Part shown: positions 1-6,398 of the stretch, piece by piece
Layout: each line of letters begins with the position of its first letter
How positions within the stretch are numbered: position 1 is the stretch's first letter
Assembly (NCBI GenBank): GCA_937916365.1
Contig: CALFSY010000103.1
Coordinates: 1 to 7,432, forward strand
Source: an uncultured Jannaschia sp.
GTDB lineage: Bacteria > Pseudomonadota > Alphaproteobacteria > Rhodobacterales > Rhodobacteraceae
Direction of reading: 5' to 3'
DNA: 7,432 bases
Position numbers and translations under genes: made by a program
Notes under the pieces: generated by a model
Databases searched by the model: none
What the model saw: the letters and a program-made list of their open reading frames with translations, nothing else
What the model was told of the DNA's origin: nothing

Positions 1-713
1 GCGTGGACGAGGACGAGGGCCAATATCTGGCCAATCAAATGGCCGAAGCCCCAGAGGACACGCGCGTGATCCGCGTGGCGTCGCGCAAACTGTCCGGCAC
101 GGCGTGGGATGTGACCACCCGCAAAGGATGGCTAAGCGAGGTGCGCAAGGGCCGCCAAGTTGCCGCGATTGACCTGCGCGCTTTGCGCGGCCTGCCCGGG
201 GCGCACAACCACCAAAACGCCGCCTGCGCCTATGGCGCCGCGCGGGCGTTGGGGGTGGCGCCCAAGGGGATCGAGGCCGCGTTTCACACCTTCCAAGGGT
301 TGCCGCACCGCAGCCAAGTGATCGCTGATATTGGCGGTGTGGTCTATGTCAACGATAGCAAAGCCACCAATGTTGACGCGGCGGTTAAGGCGTTATCGGC
401 CTTTCCGCGCATCCGCTGGATTTGCGGGGGCTTGCGCAAAGACGGCGGGTTAGAAGCCCTGCATAATGCCGCGGGCACTGTGACCAAGGCCTATGTCATC
501 GGGCGCGAGGCCGCGGCCTTTGGCCTGGCGCTTGGGGCGATTCCGCACGAAATTTGCGGCACCATGGCCCAGGCGGTGGCGCGCGCAGCGGCCGAGGCCG
601 CACCAGGCGATACCGTGCTGTTGGCCCCCGCAGCGGCCAGTTTTGACCAATACGACAATTTCGAAGATCGCGGCCAAGATTTCATGGATCAGGTTGCAAA
701 GGTGAAAGAATGA
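1..713 (+). CDS. murD: UDP-N-acetylmuramoyl-L-alanine--D-glutamate ligase, 3' part
   Basis: MurD is a cytoplasmic ATP-dependent ligase that adds D-glutamate to UDP-MurNAc-L-alanine during peptidoglycan precursor synthesis. The reading frame is open from base 3 and continues upstream out of the window; the visible 236 residues are the end of the central domain and the whole C-terminal domain, roughly half of a normal MurD of about 440-470 residues. Counting from base 3, visible family motifs are HN at residues 68-69 within a GAHNHQN segment, LPHR at 100-103, DSKATN at 118-123, a CGGLRKDG loop at 141-148 in place of the usual LGG-type loop, and APAAASFDQYDNFEDRG at 208-224, which corresponds to the SPA(C/A)ASxDQFxNFExRG signature. 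The stop at 711-713 overlaps an ATG by ATGA, but no ftsW follows. The DNA here is clearly richer in G+C than the export genes downstream. The identification is very secure; the apparent start at base 3 is only the window edge. Confidence 0.96.
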   Translation, partial: VDEDEGQYLANQMAEAPEDTRVIRVASRKLSGTAWDVTTRKGWLSEVRKGRQVAAIDLRALRGLPGAHNHQNAACAYGAARALGVAPKGIEAAFHTFQGLPHRSQVIADIGGVVYVNDSKATNVDAAVKALSAFPRIRWICGGLRKDGGLEALHNAAGTVTKAYVIGREAAAFGLALGAIPHEICGTMAQAVARAAAEAAPGDTVLLAPAAASFDQYDNFEDRGQDFMDQVAKVKE

Positions 714-745
714 AAGCGGCCAAAGGCGTAGTGCGGGTTTTCTAA
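710..745 (+). other. possible 11-codon ORF overlapping the murD stop
   Basis: An ATG at 710-712 overlaps the murD stop codon in the ATGA arrangement typical of translationally coupled genes. It reads MKAAKGVVRVF and then stops at 743-745. In many alphaproteobacterial clusters the gene after murD is a cell-division gene such as ftsW, so this could be the leftover start of a lost or relocated coupled gene, or simply chance. A purine-rich stretch (AAAGGTGAAAG) precedes the ATG and could act as a ribosome binding site. I do not recognise the peptide, and nothing beyond its position supports expression. Confidence 0.2.
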
Positions 746-782
746 CCTAAACCGTTGCCTGTTAAGCAGACAAAAACCGCAC
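731..782. repeat. imperfect inverted repeat between convergent gene ends
   Basis: GTGCGGGTTTT at 731-741 is complementary, apart from one base, to AAAAACCGCAC at 772-782, leaving about 30 bases between the arms. It lies where murD transcription meets the end of the convergent phosphatase gene, and the right arm is inside the last codons of that gene. A hairpin could form in either transcript. No run of U follows the stem on either strand, so it is not a convincing intrinsic terminator. Confidence 0.3.
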
Positions 783-1514
783 AAAACCATCCGTATCAAT
801 GCGCGCCGCGGTTAATGCGCCGCCATACACAGCGCCCGTATCAACCGCGATGCGACCATTTTTGAACGTTGGCGTTTTCACCGGCACATGCCCGTGCACC
901 ACCCATTGTCCATCCCCGCGGTTGAATTTGTGAAACGTCTTTGTTCCCCAAAGCAGGGTGTGCGTCTCTTGCGCCGCCATGGGTAGGGATGGATCGGCCC
1001 CTGCGTGCACGGCCCAAAGATTGCCCGATGACCATCGAAGCGGCAGTGTGTTTAGCCAGCCGATCAAATCATCGCCCATGGCATCCTGCAATGCGTTGGC
1101 AAGGTTTTGGTAATCCCCCGCCGTGTAAGAAGATTGCGCATCCTCTGGCACCGGAATACCGAAACTGTGCACAGTGGCCCAACCACCGTTGCGCAGCCAC
1201 CGATCCCCTGCTGTGCGGGTATCGTGCAAAAAATCCAACAACATCCGTTCGTGATTGCCACACAGACACACCACAGAGGCAGGTAAATTATGTGACAAAT
1301 CGCGCAACGTTCGCAAAACAGCGTCTGACCGATCGCCCCGATCGACGTAATCCCCAACGCATACCAAAATGGGGTCTTGCCCGCCGGATTGTTCAATATC
1401 CGCATCAATGAGTGTAAGAAGTTTGTCTAACTTGTCTATACACCCATGAATATCGCCCACAGCAAAGACGGTACGTTGTGGGATAAGGGGGGCATAATGA
1501 TCATCATAAACCAT
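762..1514 (-). CDS. PPP-family metallophosphatase (serine/threonine protein phosphatase-like)
   Basis: This 250-residue cytoplasmic protein has the full metal-binding and catalytic signature of phosphoprotein phosphatases: GDIHG at residues 20-24, GDYVDRG at 54-60, GNHE at 86-89, HAG at 170-172 and HGH at 207-209. These supply the Asp, His and Asn ligands of a dinuclear metal centre. No signal peptide or membrane segment is seen. Bacterial members of this size include Ser/Thr and dual-specificity protein phosphatases of the PrpA/lambda type and ApaH-like dinucleotide hydrolases, so the substrate is open. The start is the ATG at 1514-1512 because the conserved core begins soon after it; no strong ribosome binding site precedes it. 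The gene converges on murD and is divergent from the wza-like gene, sharing a 273-bp intergenic region. Proximity to an export tyrosine kinase without a Wzb phosphatase makes a role in exopolysaccharide control possible, but this is inference. Confidence 0.9.
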   Translation of the reverse strand: MVYDDHYAPLIPQRTVFAVGDIHGCIDKLDKLLTLIDADIEQSGGQDPILVCVGDYVDRGDRSDAVLRTLRDLSHNLPASVVCLCGNHERMLLDFLHDTRTAGDRWLRNGGWATVHSFGIPVPEDAQSSYTAGDYQNLANALQDAMGDDLIGWLNTLPLRWSSGNLWAVHAGADPSLPMAAQETHTLLWGTKTFHKFNRGDGQWVVHGHVPVKTPTFKNGRIAVDTGAVYGGALTAARIDTDGFVRFLSA

Positions 1515-1562
1515 GATTGGTGTTCTTTGAATCCTAGAAACTGTGAAACGATTTTTTATCTA

Positions 1563-1568
1563 ACTATA
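1563..1568 (-). promoter_or_regulatory. possible -10 box for the phosphatase gene
   Basis: Read on the minus strand, bases 1568-1563 are TATAGT, a five-of-six match to TATAAT, and would give a 5' leader of about 40 bases to the phosphatase ATG. I found no -35 hexamer at a suitable 16-18 base distance, so this is a weak candidate. Confidence 0.2.
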
Positions 1569-1670
1569 CCATTGAGTATGGGCAATGTGGGCCCATCAAA
1601 GTGACCCGAGAAGCATACCAATATCGGGAAACGGAATTACGTCTAAAACCGTTGCATGCACACATCATGG

Positions 1671-1685
1671 TTAAAATTTAGTTAT
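1671..1685 (+). promoter_or_regulatory. CtrA-like binding site
   Basis: TTAA at 1671-1674 and TTAT at 1682-1685 are separated by seven bases, matching seven of the eight fixed positions of the alphaproteobacterial CtrA recognition pattern TTAA-N7-TTAA. It sits immediately upstream of the proposed -35 box of the wza-like gene, a typical activator position. AT-rich DNA yields such near matches by chance, so confidence is low. Confidence 0.25.
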
Positions 1686-1686
1686 T

Positions 1687-1715
1687 TTGTGGCAGAAATC
1701 GGATTGCATTATGAT
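1687..1715 (+). promoter_or_regulatory. candidate sigma-70-type promoter of the wza-like gene
   Basis: TTGTGG at 1687-1692 and TATGAT at 1710-1715 are separated by exactly 17 bases. The -10 matches TATAAT in five of six positions; the -35 keeps only the TTG core. Transcription would start near 1722, leaving a leader of about 65 bases. The box is flanked by the arms of the inverted repeat at 1702-1735. Confidence 0.35.
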
Positions 1716-1735
1716 ATTGATATGGCCATGCAATC
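1702..1735. repeat. perfect 8-bp inverted repeat overlapping the candidate wza promoter
   Basis: GATTGCAT at 1702-1709 is the exact reverse complement of ATGCAATC at 1728-1735, with an 18-base spacer. The left arm abuts the candidate -10 box TATGAT, and the right arm lies just past the predicted transcription start. Centre-to-centre spacing is 26 bases. This is the geometry expected of an operator bound by a dimeric or cooperative repressor, although no specific regulator can be named from sequence. Confidence 0.4.
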
Positions 1736-1787
1736 ATCTGTAGCCTGTCGTAGTCGTATCGATAAATCTGTTTTGTTTGGGGGAAAC

Positions 1788-3149
1788 ATGCGCCTTAGAT
1801 CATTGGTGGTAAGTATGGGTGCAATCATCCTATCGGGGTGTGGCGTGGCTTATGTGCCCTCTGACATTTCGGGGGCGGGTGAGATGGTCGATGTGGCGGT
1901 GATCCGTATGTCACCGGACACGGTGATGCAGGCAAATAGTATGCCCTTCACCCCCCGTGCGTTACCTGCGGCCTTTTCCAGTGTGGCATCGGGCACCTTG
2001 CCGCGCAATGAAACGCGCCTACCTTCCCCGATATTTGAACCTGAAATACGCCCCACGACGATGGAGCGGCGTTTGCCGCCACCGGTGGATCAAGGCGCCT
2101 ATCGCATTGGTGTGGGCGATGTCGTGTCCCTGGCCACACCCACGGCCCAAACTAATGTGCAGGAATTGGCCGGTTCCGCCGCAGCGCGAAATACCTTTCA
2201 AAATTATACGGTTCAAGAGGACGGCGCCATTTCGATCCCAGACATTGGTCGTGTTATGATCGGGGATTTAACCGTTGCAGACGCCGAAAATGCGATTTTT
2301 GAACGTTTCGTTGACGCCCGGAGAGAGCCGAGTTTTGCCCTTGAAATATCCGAATTTAATTCCCAAAGCGTTACAATCAGTGGGCAAGTCGCAACGCCAA
2401 CGATTATTTCGCTTACCATCACGCCGCTTTATTTATCGCAGGCTTTGGCCCTAGCGGGTGGCCCATCAAACCCCAATCTCACATACACCGTGGCAAGGTT
2501 GCTGCGCGATGGTAACGTTTATCAGATCCCGATCAATGATCTTTATGCTTATGATGGATCTGATAGTGTGCGCCTGATTGATGGGGACAGTATATTTATA
2601 GACAGTGAATATGATTTTGACCGTGCCCAAGATTTTTTCGAAGAACAGGTTACACGCGCACAATACACGCGCCAAACCCGCATTGACACCTTGCAGGAAT
2701 TGCGGTCTCAAATCGCGCTACAGCGTGCCGCGCTTGAGCAGCAGCGCACGAATTTCCAGCAGCGTTTGGAATTGGGTGCGGAAAATTATGATTATGCTTA
2801 TTTGATCGGTGAGGTGCGCCACCCCGGGCGGTTTGCCCTACCGTTTGAAAATCGCGCAACACTGGCCGATGCTTTGTTCGAGGCCGGCGGGGTGCGCGAG
2901 GCAACGGGCAATCCCAGGCAGATTTATGTTTTACGTGGCCAAGATGGCGCAAGCGCAGATGAAACCGTCCATGCCTATCACCTGGATGGGGCGAATGCGG
3001 TAAACTATGTTTTGGCAACACGATTTGAATTGCGCCCCCGCGACATCATTTTCGTTGCCGAACAACCTGTCACCCGCTGGAACCGCACGATTACCCAAAT
3101 TTTACCGTCACTAAGTGCGGGGCAACAAGTGTCTGGTATAGCGAATTGA
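1788..3149 (+). CDS. Wza-like polysaccharide biosynthesis/export outer-membrane lipoprotein
   Basis: The 453-residue product is an outer-membrane polysaccharide export protein, the family that forms the secretion channel for capsule or exopolysaccharide. Residues 1-18 are a lipoprotein signal peptide with lipobox LSGC and lipidated Cys18. A poly-export domain begins at YRIGVGDVVSL (105-115) and runs through NYTVQEDGAISIPDIG (139-154). A first SLBB domain covers about 193-271 and a second about 336-424 (YAYLIGEVRHPGRFALP). Between them lies a charged, Gln-rich likely coiled coil at about 276-330. The end, with VTRWNRTITQILPS (428-441), resembles the amphipathic C-terminal helix of Wza-type channels. 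I chose the ATG at 1788 because it gives the lipoprotein signal and follows GGGGGA at 1779-1784, at slightly short spacing. The co-polymerase gene follows after 68 bp, so the two probably form an operon. No glycosyltransferase or polymerase gene is in view, so the polysaccharide is unknown. E. coli Wza is about 380 residues; the insertion accounts for much of the extra length. Confidence 0.93.
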   Translation: MRLRSLVVSMGAIILSGCGVAYVPSDISGAGEMVDVAVIRMSPDTVMQANSMPFTPRALPAAFSSVASGTLPRNETRLPSPIFEPEIRPTTMERRLPPPVDQGAYRIGVGDVVSLATPTAQTNVQELAGSAAARNTFQNYTVQEDGAISIPDIGRVMIGDLTVADAENAIFERFVDARREPSFALEISEFNSQSVTISGQVATPTIISLTITPLYLSQALALAGGPSNPNLTYTVARLLRDGNVYQIPINDLYAYDGSDSVRLIDGDSIFIDSEYDFDRAQDFFEEQVTRAQYTRQTRIDTLQELRSQIALQRAALEQQRTNFQQRLELGAENYDYAYLIGEVRHPGRFALPFENRATLADALFEAGGVREATGNPRQIYVLRGQDGASADETVHAYHLDGANAVNYVLATRFELRPRDIIFVAEQPVTRWNRTITQILPSLSAGQQVSGIAN

Positions 3150-3217
3150 TGACGCTGCAACCCTGCCTGAAAAAATATAAAACCCAAGTCTTAAGGGCCT
3201 GAGGTTAATTTATAGAT

Positions 3218-3685
3218 ATGAACGACACGCCCCCACATATCACGGGTCAGGCGCAGGCAGATGAAATTGATCTCAATAGAATCATCACAACGCTTTGGCG
3301 GGGTAAGTGGTATATTTTAGGTACTGCGCTACTCGGTGCGATTGTGGCAACGTACTATAGTTTGGCATGGGTGGCCCCCATGTATCCGGCCCATGCAACG
3401 ATCGCGTTAGAACCAACCAATGATCCAATTATATCGGATATAGAAAGCCTGTTTAGCACCGGCGGTACCGATTTAGTCACCATCAATACCGAGATCGAGG
3501 TGTTTCGATCGCGTCGGTTAATCGGTGATTTGGTCGATGATTTAGACCTGATCGCGGACCCAGAATTTAATCGGCATCTTCGGGAACGTGCGGGGTTTGG
3601 GGCGTGGGTTTTCAACATCTTTCGGGGCGGGGATCGGGCCTTACCCCCCCCTGCCCACAGATATTGTGCGGCGGGGCGTGATTGA
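3218..3685 (+). CDS. truncated N-terminal product of the co-polymerase gene as the sequence stands
   Basis: If the sequence is taken literally, translation from the ATG at 3218 ends at 3683-3685 after 155 residues. This product has the cytoplasmic N-terminus, the first membrane helix (KWYILGTALLGAIVATYYSL, residues 30-49) and the start of the periplasmic Wzz domain. It lacks the coiled coil, the second helix and the kinase. The last residues after about 143 (PAHRYCAAGRD) are out-of-frame reading. The rest of the gene is open in another frame from 3588, but that frame begins with a GTG that has no ribosome site and lies inside the upstream coding sequence, so an independent start for the kinase half is unlikely. 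Confidence 0.5.
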   Translation: MNDTPPHITGQAQADEIDLNRIITTLWRGKWYILGTALLGAIVATYYSLAWVAPMYPAHATIALEPTNDPIISDIESLFSTGGTDLVTINTEIEVFRSRRLIGDLVDDLDLIADPEFNRHLRERAGFGAWVFNIFRGGDRALPPPAHRYCAAGRD

Positions 3686-5327
3686 CGCATTGGTCACAAG
3701 GATTGGTGTGGTCAACAGGCGGCAATCCTTGGTCTTTAATTTGTCGATTGATACCACCGATCCCGAAAAATCGGCACAGATCGTTAATCGCCTTGCCGAA
3801 CTTTACATTGATGCCCAGATCCGCCGTAAATTGGAAAGCACCGAACGCGCCATTACATTTTTGTCGGAACGCACCAGCACGCTGGGCATAGATTTGCAGC
3901 AGCGTGAACAAGAATTTGCGCGGATATTGGAACGTTCAAACGTTGTTTCCCCCGAAATTGTGCAAACCTTGAACCTGCAACTGCGTGATTTGCGCGAACG
4001 TATCGAAGAACAGCAGGAACAACGCGCCCAAGATGCGGCCATTATCGCGGCATTTGATACCGCCGAAGACATCGAAACCATGCTCGCCATGGCAGAGGCA
4101 TCCGATGAAACCCGTTTGATGCGAATTGTGCGGCAATATCGTGCGGGGCAATTAGATGAAGGTTCCACACGCTTTGCAATGTCTGAAATTATTGCGGATT
4201 TGACCAGGGCGGTTGCGCGATCTGAACAACAAATTGCCACGCTTGATGCCTCTGCCCGGGAATTGGCGGCACGCATCAATTTGCAATCGGAAGAATTGAT
4301 TGCGCTACAGCAAATGGAACGGGAACTTGCCTCAACCCGCCTACTTTACGAAACATTCTTAGCCAGGTTGCAAGAGGTCAATGTGCAACAAGGGTTGGAA
4401 ACGGCGGATGCGCGCATTCTGTCCCATGCTGTGCCACGGGGGGCGTCGCGCCCTAGAACATCCAGAAATCGCATAATGGGGGCCATGATTGGGGCCTTGT
4501 TGGGGGCTTTTGGTATGCTGGTCCGGGAATGGTTGTTTGCGGGTTTTCGCACGAAGGATGAGCTTTATTCAGCCACAAACAAACCCGTTGTTGGGATGAT
4601 CCCACATACAAGCGGCAAAGATCATGCGGAAATTCTTGTTGAATTAACCCATCAATCCAATTCAGTTTTTTCTGAGGCTGTGCGTAACCTGCGCACATCC
4701 ATCTTATTATCTAATGTTGATCGTGCGCCACAGGTTATCATGTTCACATCGTCCATCCCCGATGAGGGCAAAACAACCACGGCAATGGCAACCGCGCGTT
4801 CCTTTAGCGCCATTGAGGGGCAAAAAACCCTATTGTTAGAGGCCGATATTCGGCGCAATGCGTTGCTGTCGGTTGCGGGGGCGGGCAATGCGTCGGTCGT
4901 TGACATTATGGTTAACCGATCCAAATTAGATGATCTTCATCTGTTTAATGCCGATTTAGGCGTCGATGTTTTGGTGGGCGGCAAAAGCGATATTAACCCT
5001 GCAGATTTGTTTGCATCACGGCGATTTTCCGAATTCATCGCCGCATTGCGCGCACGTTATAACTACATCATCATAGATACGCCGCCGGTTTTGGCCGTAC
5101 CCGATGCGCGTGTGATCGCCCAATATGCCGATGCTATTATATTTGCGGTGAAATGGTCGGATACAACGCGCACCCAAGTGCACCAGGGGTTGGATATGTT
5201 AAGTTCGGTTGGATTCCCAGCCACAGGATTAATCCTATCCCAAATTGATACGCAGCGCATGAAATCCTATGGATATGGTGGGCAATACGGATATGATGGA
5301 TACAGTGCCGGATATTATACGGCGTAA
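3218..5327 (+). CDS. Wzc-like polysaccharide co-polymerase / BY-type tyrosine kinase, frameshifted
   Basis: Dropping one base from the C8 run at 3644-3651 joins two reading frames into a 702-residue protein (numbering below is for this joined form). This inner-membrane protein would partner the Wza channel and control chain length and export by tyrosine autophosphorylation. It has a Wzz-type N-terminus, a first membrane helix at about 32-53, a long periplasmic coiled-coil region at about 200-390, and a second membrane helix at about 419-436. The cytoplasmic kinase shows the oligomerisation motif E486-x2-R489-x2-R492, Walker A SIPDEGKTTT with Lys518, Walker A' LLLEADIRR at 538-546 (Glu541 where Asp is usual), and Walker B IIIDTPP with Asp620. 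The last 19 residues hold seven tyrosines (684, 686, 690, 692, 695, 699, 700), the usual autophosphorylation cluster. GAGG at 3200-3203 is a distant ribosome site. As written, the DNA yields only a 155-residue product. Family assignment is secure; whether the gene is intact in the cell is not. Confidence 0.88.
3644..3651 (+). repeat. C8 homopolymer at the co-polymerase frameshift
   Basis: Eight consecutive C's occur exactly where the coding frame changes. With seven C's the frame reads ALPPLPTDIVRRGVIDALV, continuing smoothly into the conserved Wzz/kinase protein. With eight it runs to a stop 11 codons later. Homopolymers of this length are frequent sites of sequencing error and of replication or transcriptional slippage. 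Confidence 0.85.
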
Positions 5328-5441
5328 TCACCCCGTGGGATGTTTTACGAATATCATAAATTATTTCACCGCGATCACACCTAGACGCGCACACGCCCCT
5401 GCCTTACCTTTCTATAAACCACAGTGATGGAAGGGCGTGCC

Positions 5442-6398
5442 ATGGCCAAACCGCCATTGAAAATTCTTCTTGCGGCCCCGCGGGGGTTTTGTGCAGGCGT
5501 TGATCGTGCCATAAAGATTGTGGAAATGGCGCTCGAAAAATGGGGCGCACCGGTTTATGTTCGCCACGAAATCGTCCACAATGCCTTTGTTGTGTCAGAC
5601 TTGCGCGACAAAGGTGCGGTTTTTGTTGATGAACTTGACGATTGTCCAGTGGATCGCCCCGTTATCTTTTCCGCCCACGGTGTGCCGAAATCTGTGCCGG
5701 TTGAAGCCGCGCGCCGCCAAATGCTCTATGTCGATGCCACCTGTCCCCTCGTGTCCAAGGTGCATATTGAGGCCGCGCGCCATTTTGAGGCTGGTCTACA
5801 AATCATTATGATCGGCCATGCGGGTCACCCCGAAACCATCGGCACCATGGGACAGTTGCCAAAAGGTGAGGTTTTGTTGGTGGAAACTGTTGCCGATATT
5901 GCCACCTTGCACGTTAGAGATGCGCAAAAGCTGGCGTTTGTTACTCAAACAACCCTGTCGATTGATGACACCGCCGAAATTGTTGTGGCGCTGCAAATGC
6001 GGTTTCCGGCCATCATTGGTCCGCATAAAGAAGATATTTGTTACGCCACAACAAACCGGCAAGAGGCGGTCAAGACCATGGCCCCCCAGGCCGACGCCCT
6101 ATTGGTGGTTGGTGCCCCAAATTCATCGAATTCTAAACGTTTGGTTGAGGTCGGCGCGCGCGCAGGGTGTGCCTATGCGCAACTTGTCGAACGTGCCGCC
6201 GACATAGATTGGCGTGCGCTTCATGGTATTCGGTCGCTTGGCCTAACCGCTGGGGCATCAGCACCGGAGGTTTTGATGGAGGAGGTGATTGCGGCACTTC
6301 GGGCGCGTTATGATGTGACGCTAGAAACGGTTGAAACCGCTGTTGAGAATGTCGAATTCAAGGTGCCGCGCGTTCTTCGGCAGCCAGTCTCGGCCTAG
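5442..6398 (+). CDS. ispH: 4-hydroxy-3-methylbut-2-enyl diphosphate reductase
   Basis: IspH (LytB) is the cytoplasmic iron-sulfur enzyme that reduces HMBPP to IPP and DMAPP in the last step of the MEP isoprenoid pathway. The 318-residue length matches the family. The three cluster-binding cysteines are present: Cys17 in PRGFCAGV, Cys101 in DATCPLVSKVH and Cys200 in DICYATTNRQ. Substrate-binding residues also appear conserved: His46 in HEIVHN, His79 in FSAHGVP, the GHAGHPE segment at 125-131 with Glu131, the TQTTLS segment at 168-173, NSSNSKRL at 227-234 and TAGASAPE at 269-276. I chose the ATG at 5442 because GGAAGGG at 5429-5435 sits six bases upstream; an in-frame GTG at 5424 would only add MMEGRA. 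The gene lies 114 bp after the kinase gene and probably has its own promoter, though I could not find a convincing one. Its last 41 bases overlap the end of the convergent small gene. Confidence 0.97.
   Translation: MAKPPLKILLAAPRGFCAGVDRAIKIVEMALEKWGAPVYVRHEIVHNAFVVSDLRDKGAVFVDELDDCPVDRPVIFSAHGVPKSVPVEAARRQMLYVDATCPLVSKVHIEAARHFEAGLQIIMIGHAGHPETIGTMGQLPKGEVLLVETVADIATLHVRDAQKLAFVTQTTLSIDDTAEIVVALQMRFPAIIGPHKEDICYATTNRQEAVKTMAPQADALLVVGAPNSSNSKRLVEVGARAGCAYAQLVERAADIDWRALHGIRSLGLTAGASAPEVLMEEVIAALRARYDVTLETVETAVENVEFKVPRVLRQPVSA

Larger units (their letters stand above)
1515..1787. promoter_or_regulatory. divergent intergenic region between phosphatase and wza-like genes
   Basis: This AT-richer stretch separates the two divergent genes and must carry both promoters. 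On the + strand side it holds a CtrA-like site (1671-1685), a candidate promoter (1687-1715) and an inverted repeat (1702-1735), listed separately. The word TTGCAT occurs at 1652-1657 and 1704-1709 and in reverse orientation at 1728-1733. The frame of the wza-like gene stays open back to an ATG at 1656, but that extension looks non-coding. Confidence 0.6.

Noticed and set aside
941..1411. A 156-codon + strand ORF and - strand ORFs at 1064-1408 and 1069-1269 inside the phosphatase region
   Set aside because: They are other-frame readings of a gene with a complete PPP signature; they show no ribosome site and no recognisable domain.
747..1655. Near-identical words CTAAACCGTTGC (747-758) and CTAAAACCGTTGC (1643-1655) flanking the phosphatase gene
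   Set aside because: They could suggest insertion-site repeats, but AACCGTTGC also occurs within wza near 2268 and related words recur elsewhere; they are not exact and there is no mobile gene.
1656..1787. N-terminal extension of the wza-like gene to an ATG at 1656
   Set aside because: It would bury the lipoprotein signal peptide, lacks a ribosome site and overlaps the likely promoter; the ATG at 1788 explains the protein better.
3803..4279. A 158-codon - strand ORF within the kinase gene
   Set aside because: It is antisense to the coiled-coil coding region and is Ser/Ala/Arg-rich low-complexity reading, typical of a shadow of Gln/Glu-rich codons.
3588..5327. Kinase half as an independent gene starting at GTG 3588
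   Set aside because: The GTG has no ribosome site, lies within the upstream coding frame, and the protein would lack the first membrane helix. A single frameshifted gene is simpler.
5424..5441. Upstream GTG and ATG starts for ispH at 5424 and 5427
   Set aside because: The GGAAGGG ribosome site at 5429-5435 is correctly spaced only for the ATG at 5442.
5328..5441. Intrinsic terminator after the kinase gene and a TATAAA -10 box for ispH
   Set aside because: No stable stem followed by a T run is visible after 5327, and TATAAA at 5413-5418 has no acceptable -35 partner at 16-18 bases.
5818..6207. A 129-codon + strand ORF and smaller - strand ORFs inside ispH
   Set aside because: All lie within a gene with every IspH motif conserved and have no features of their own.
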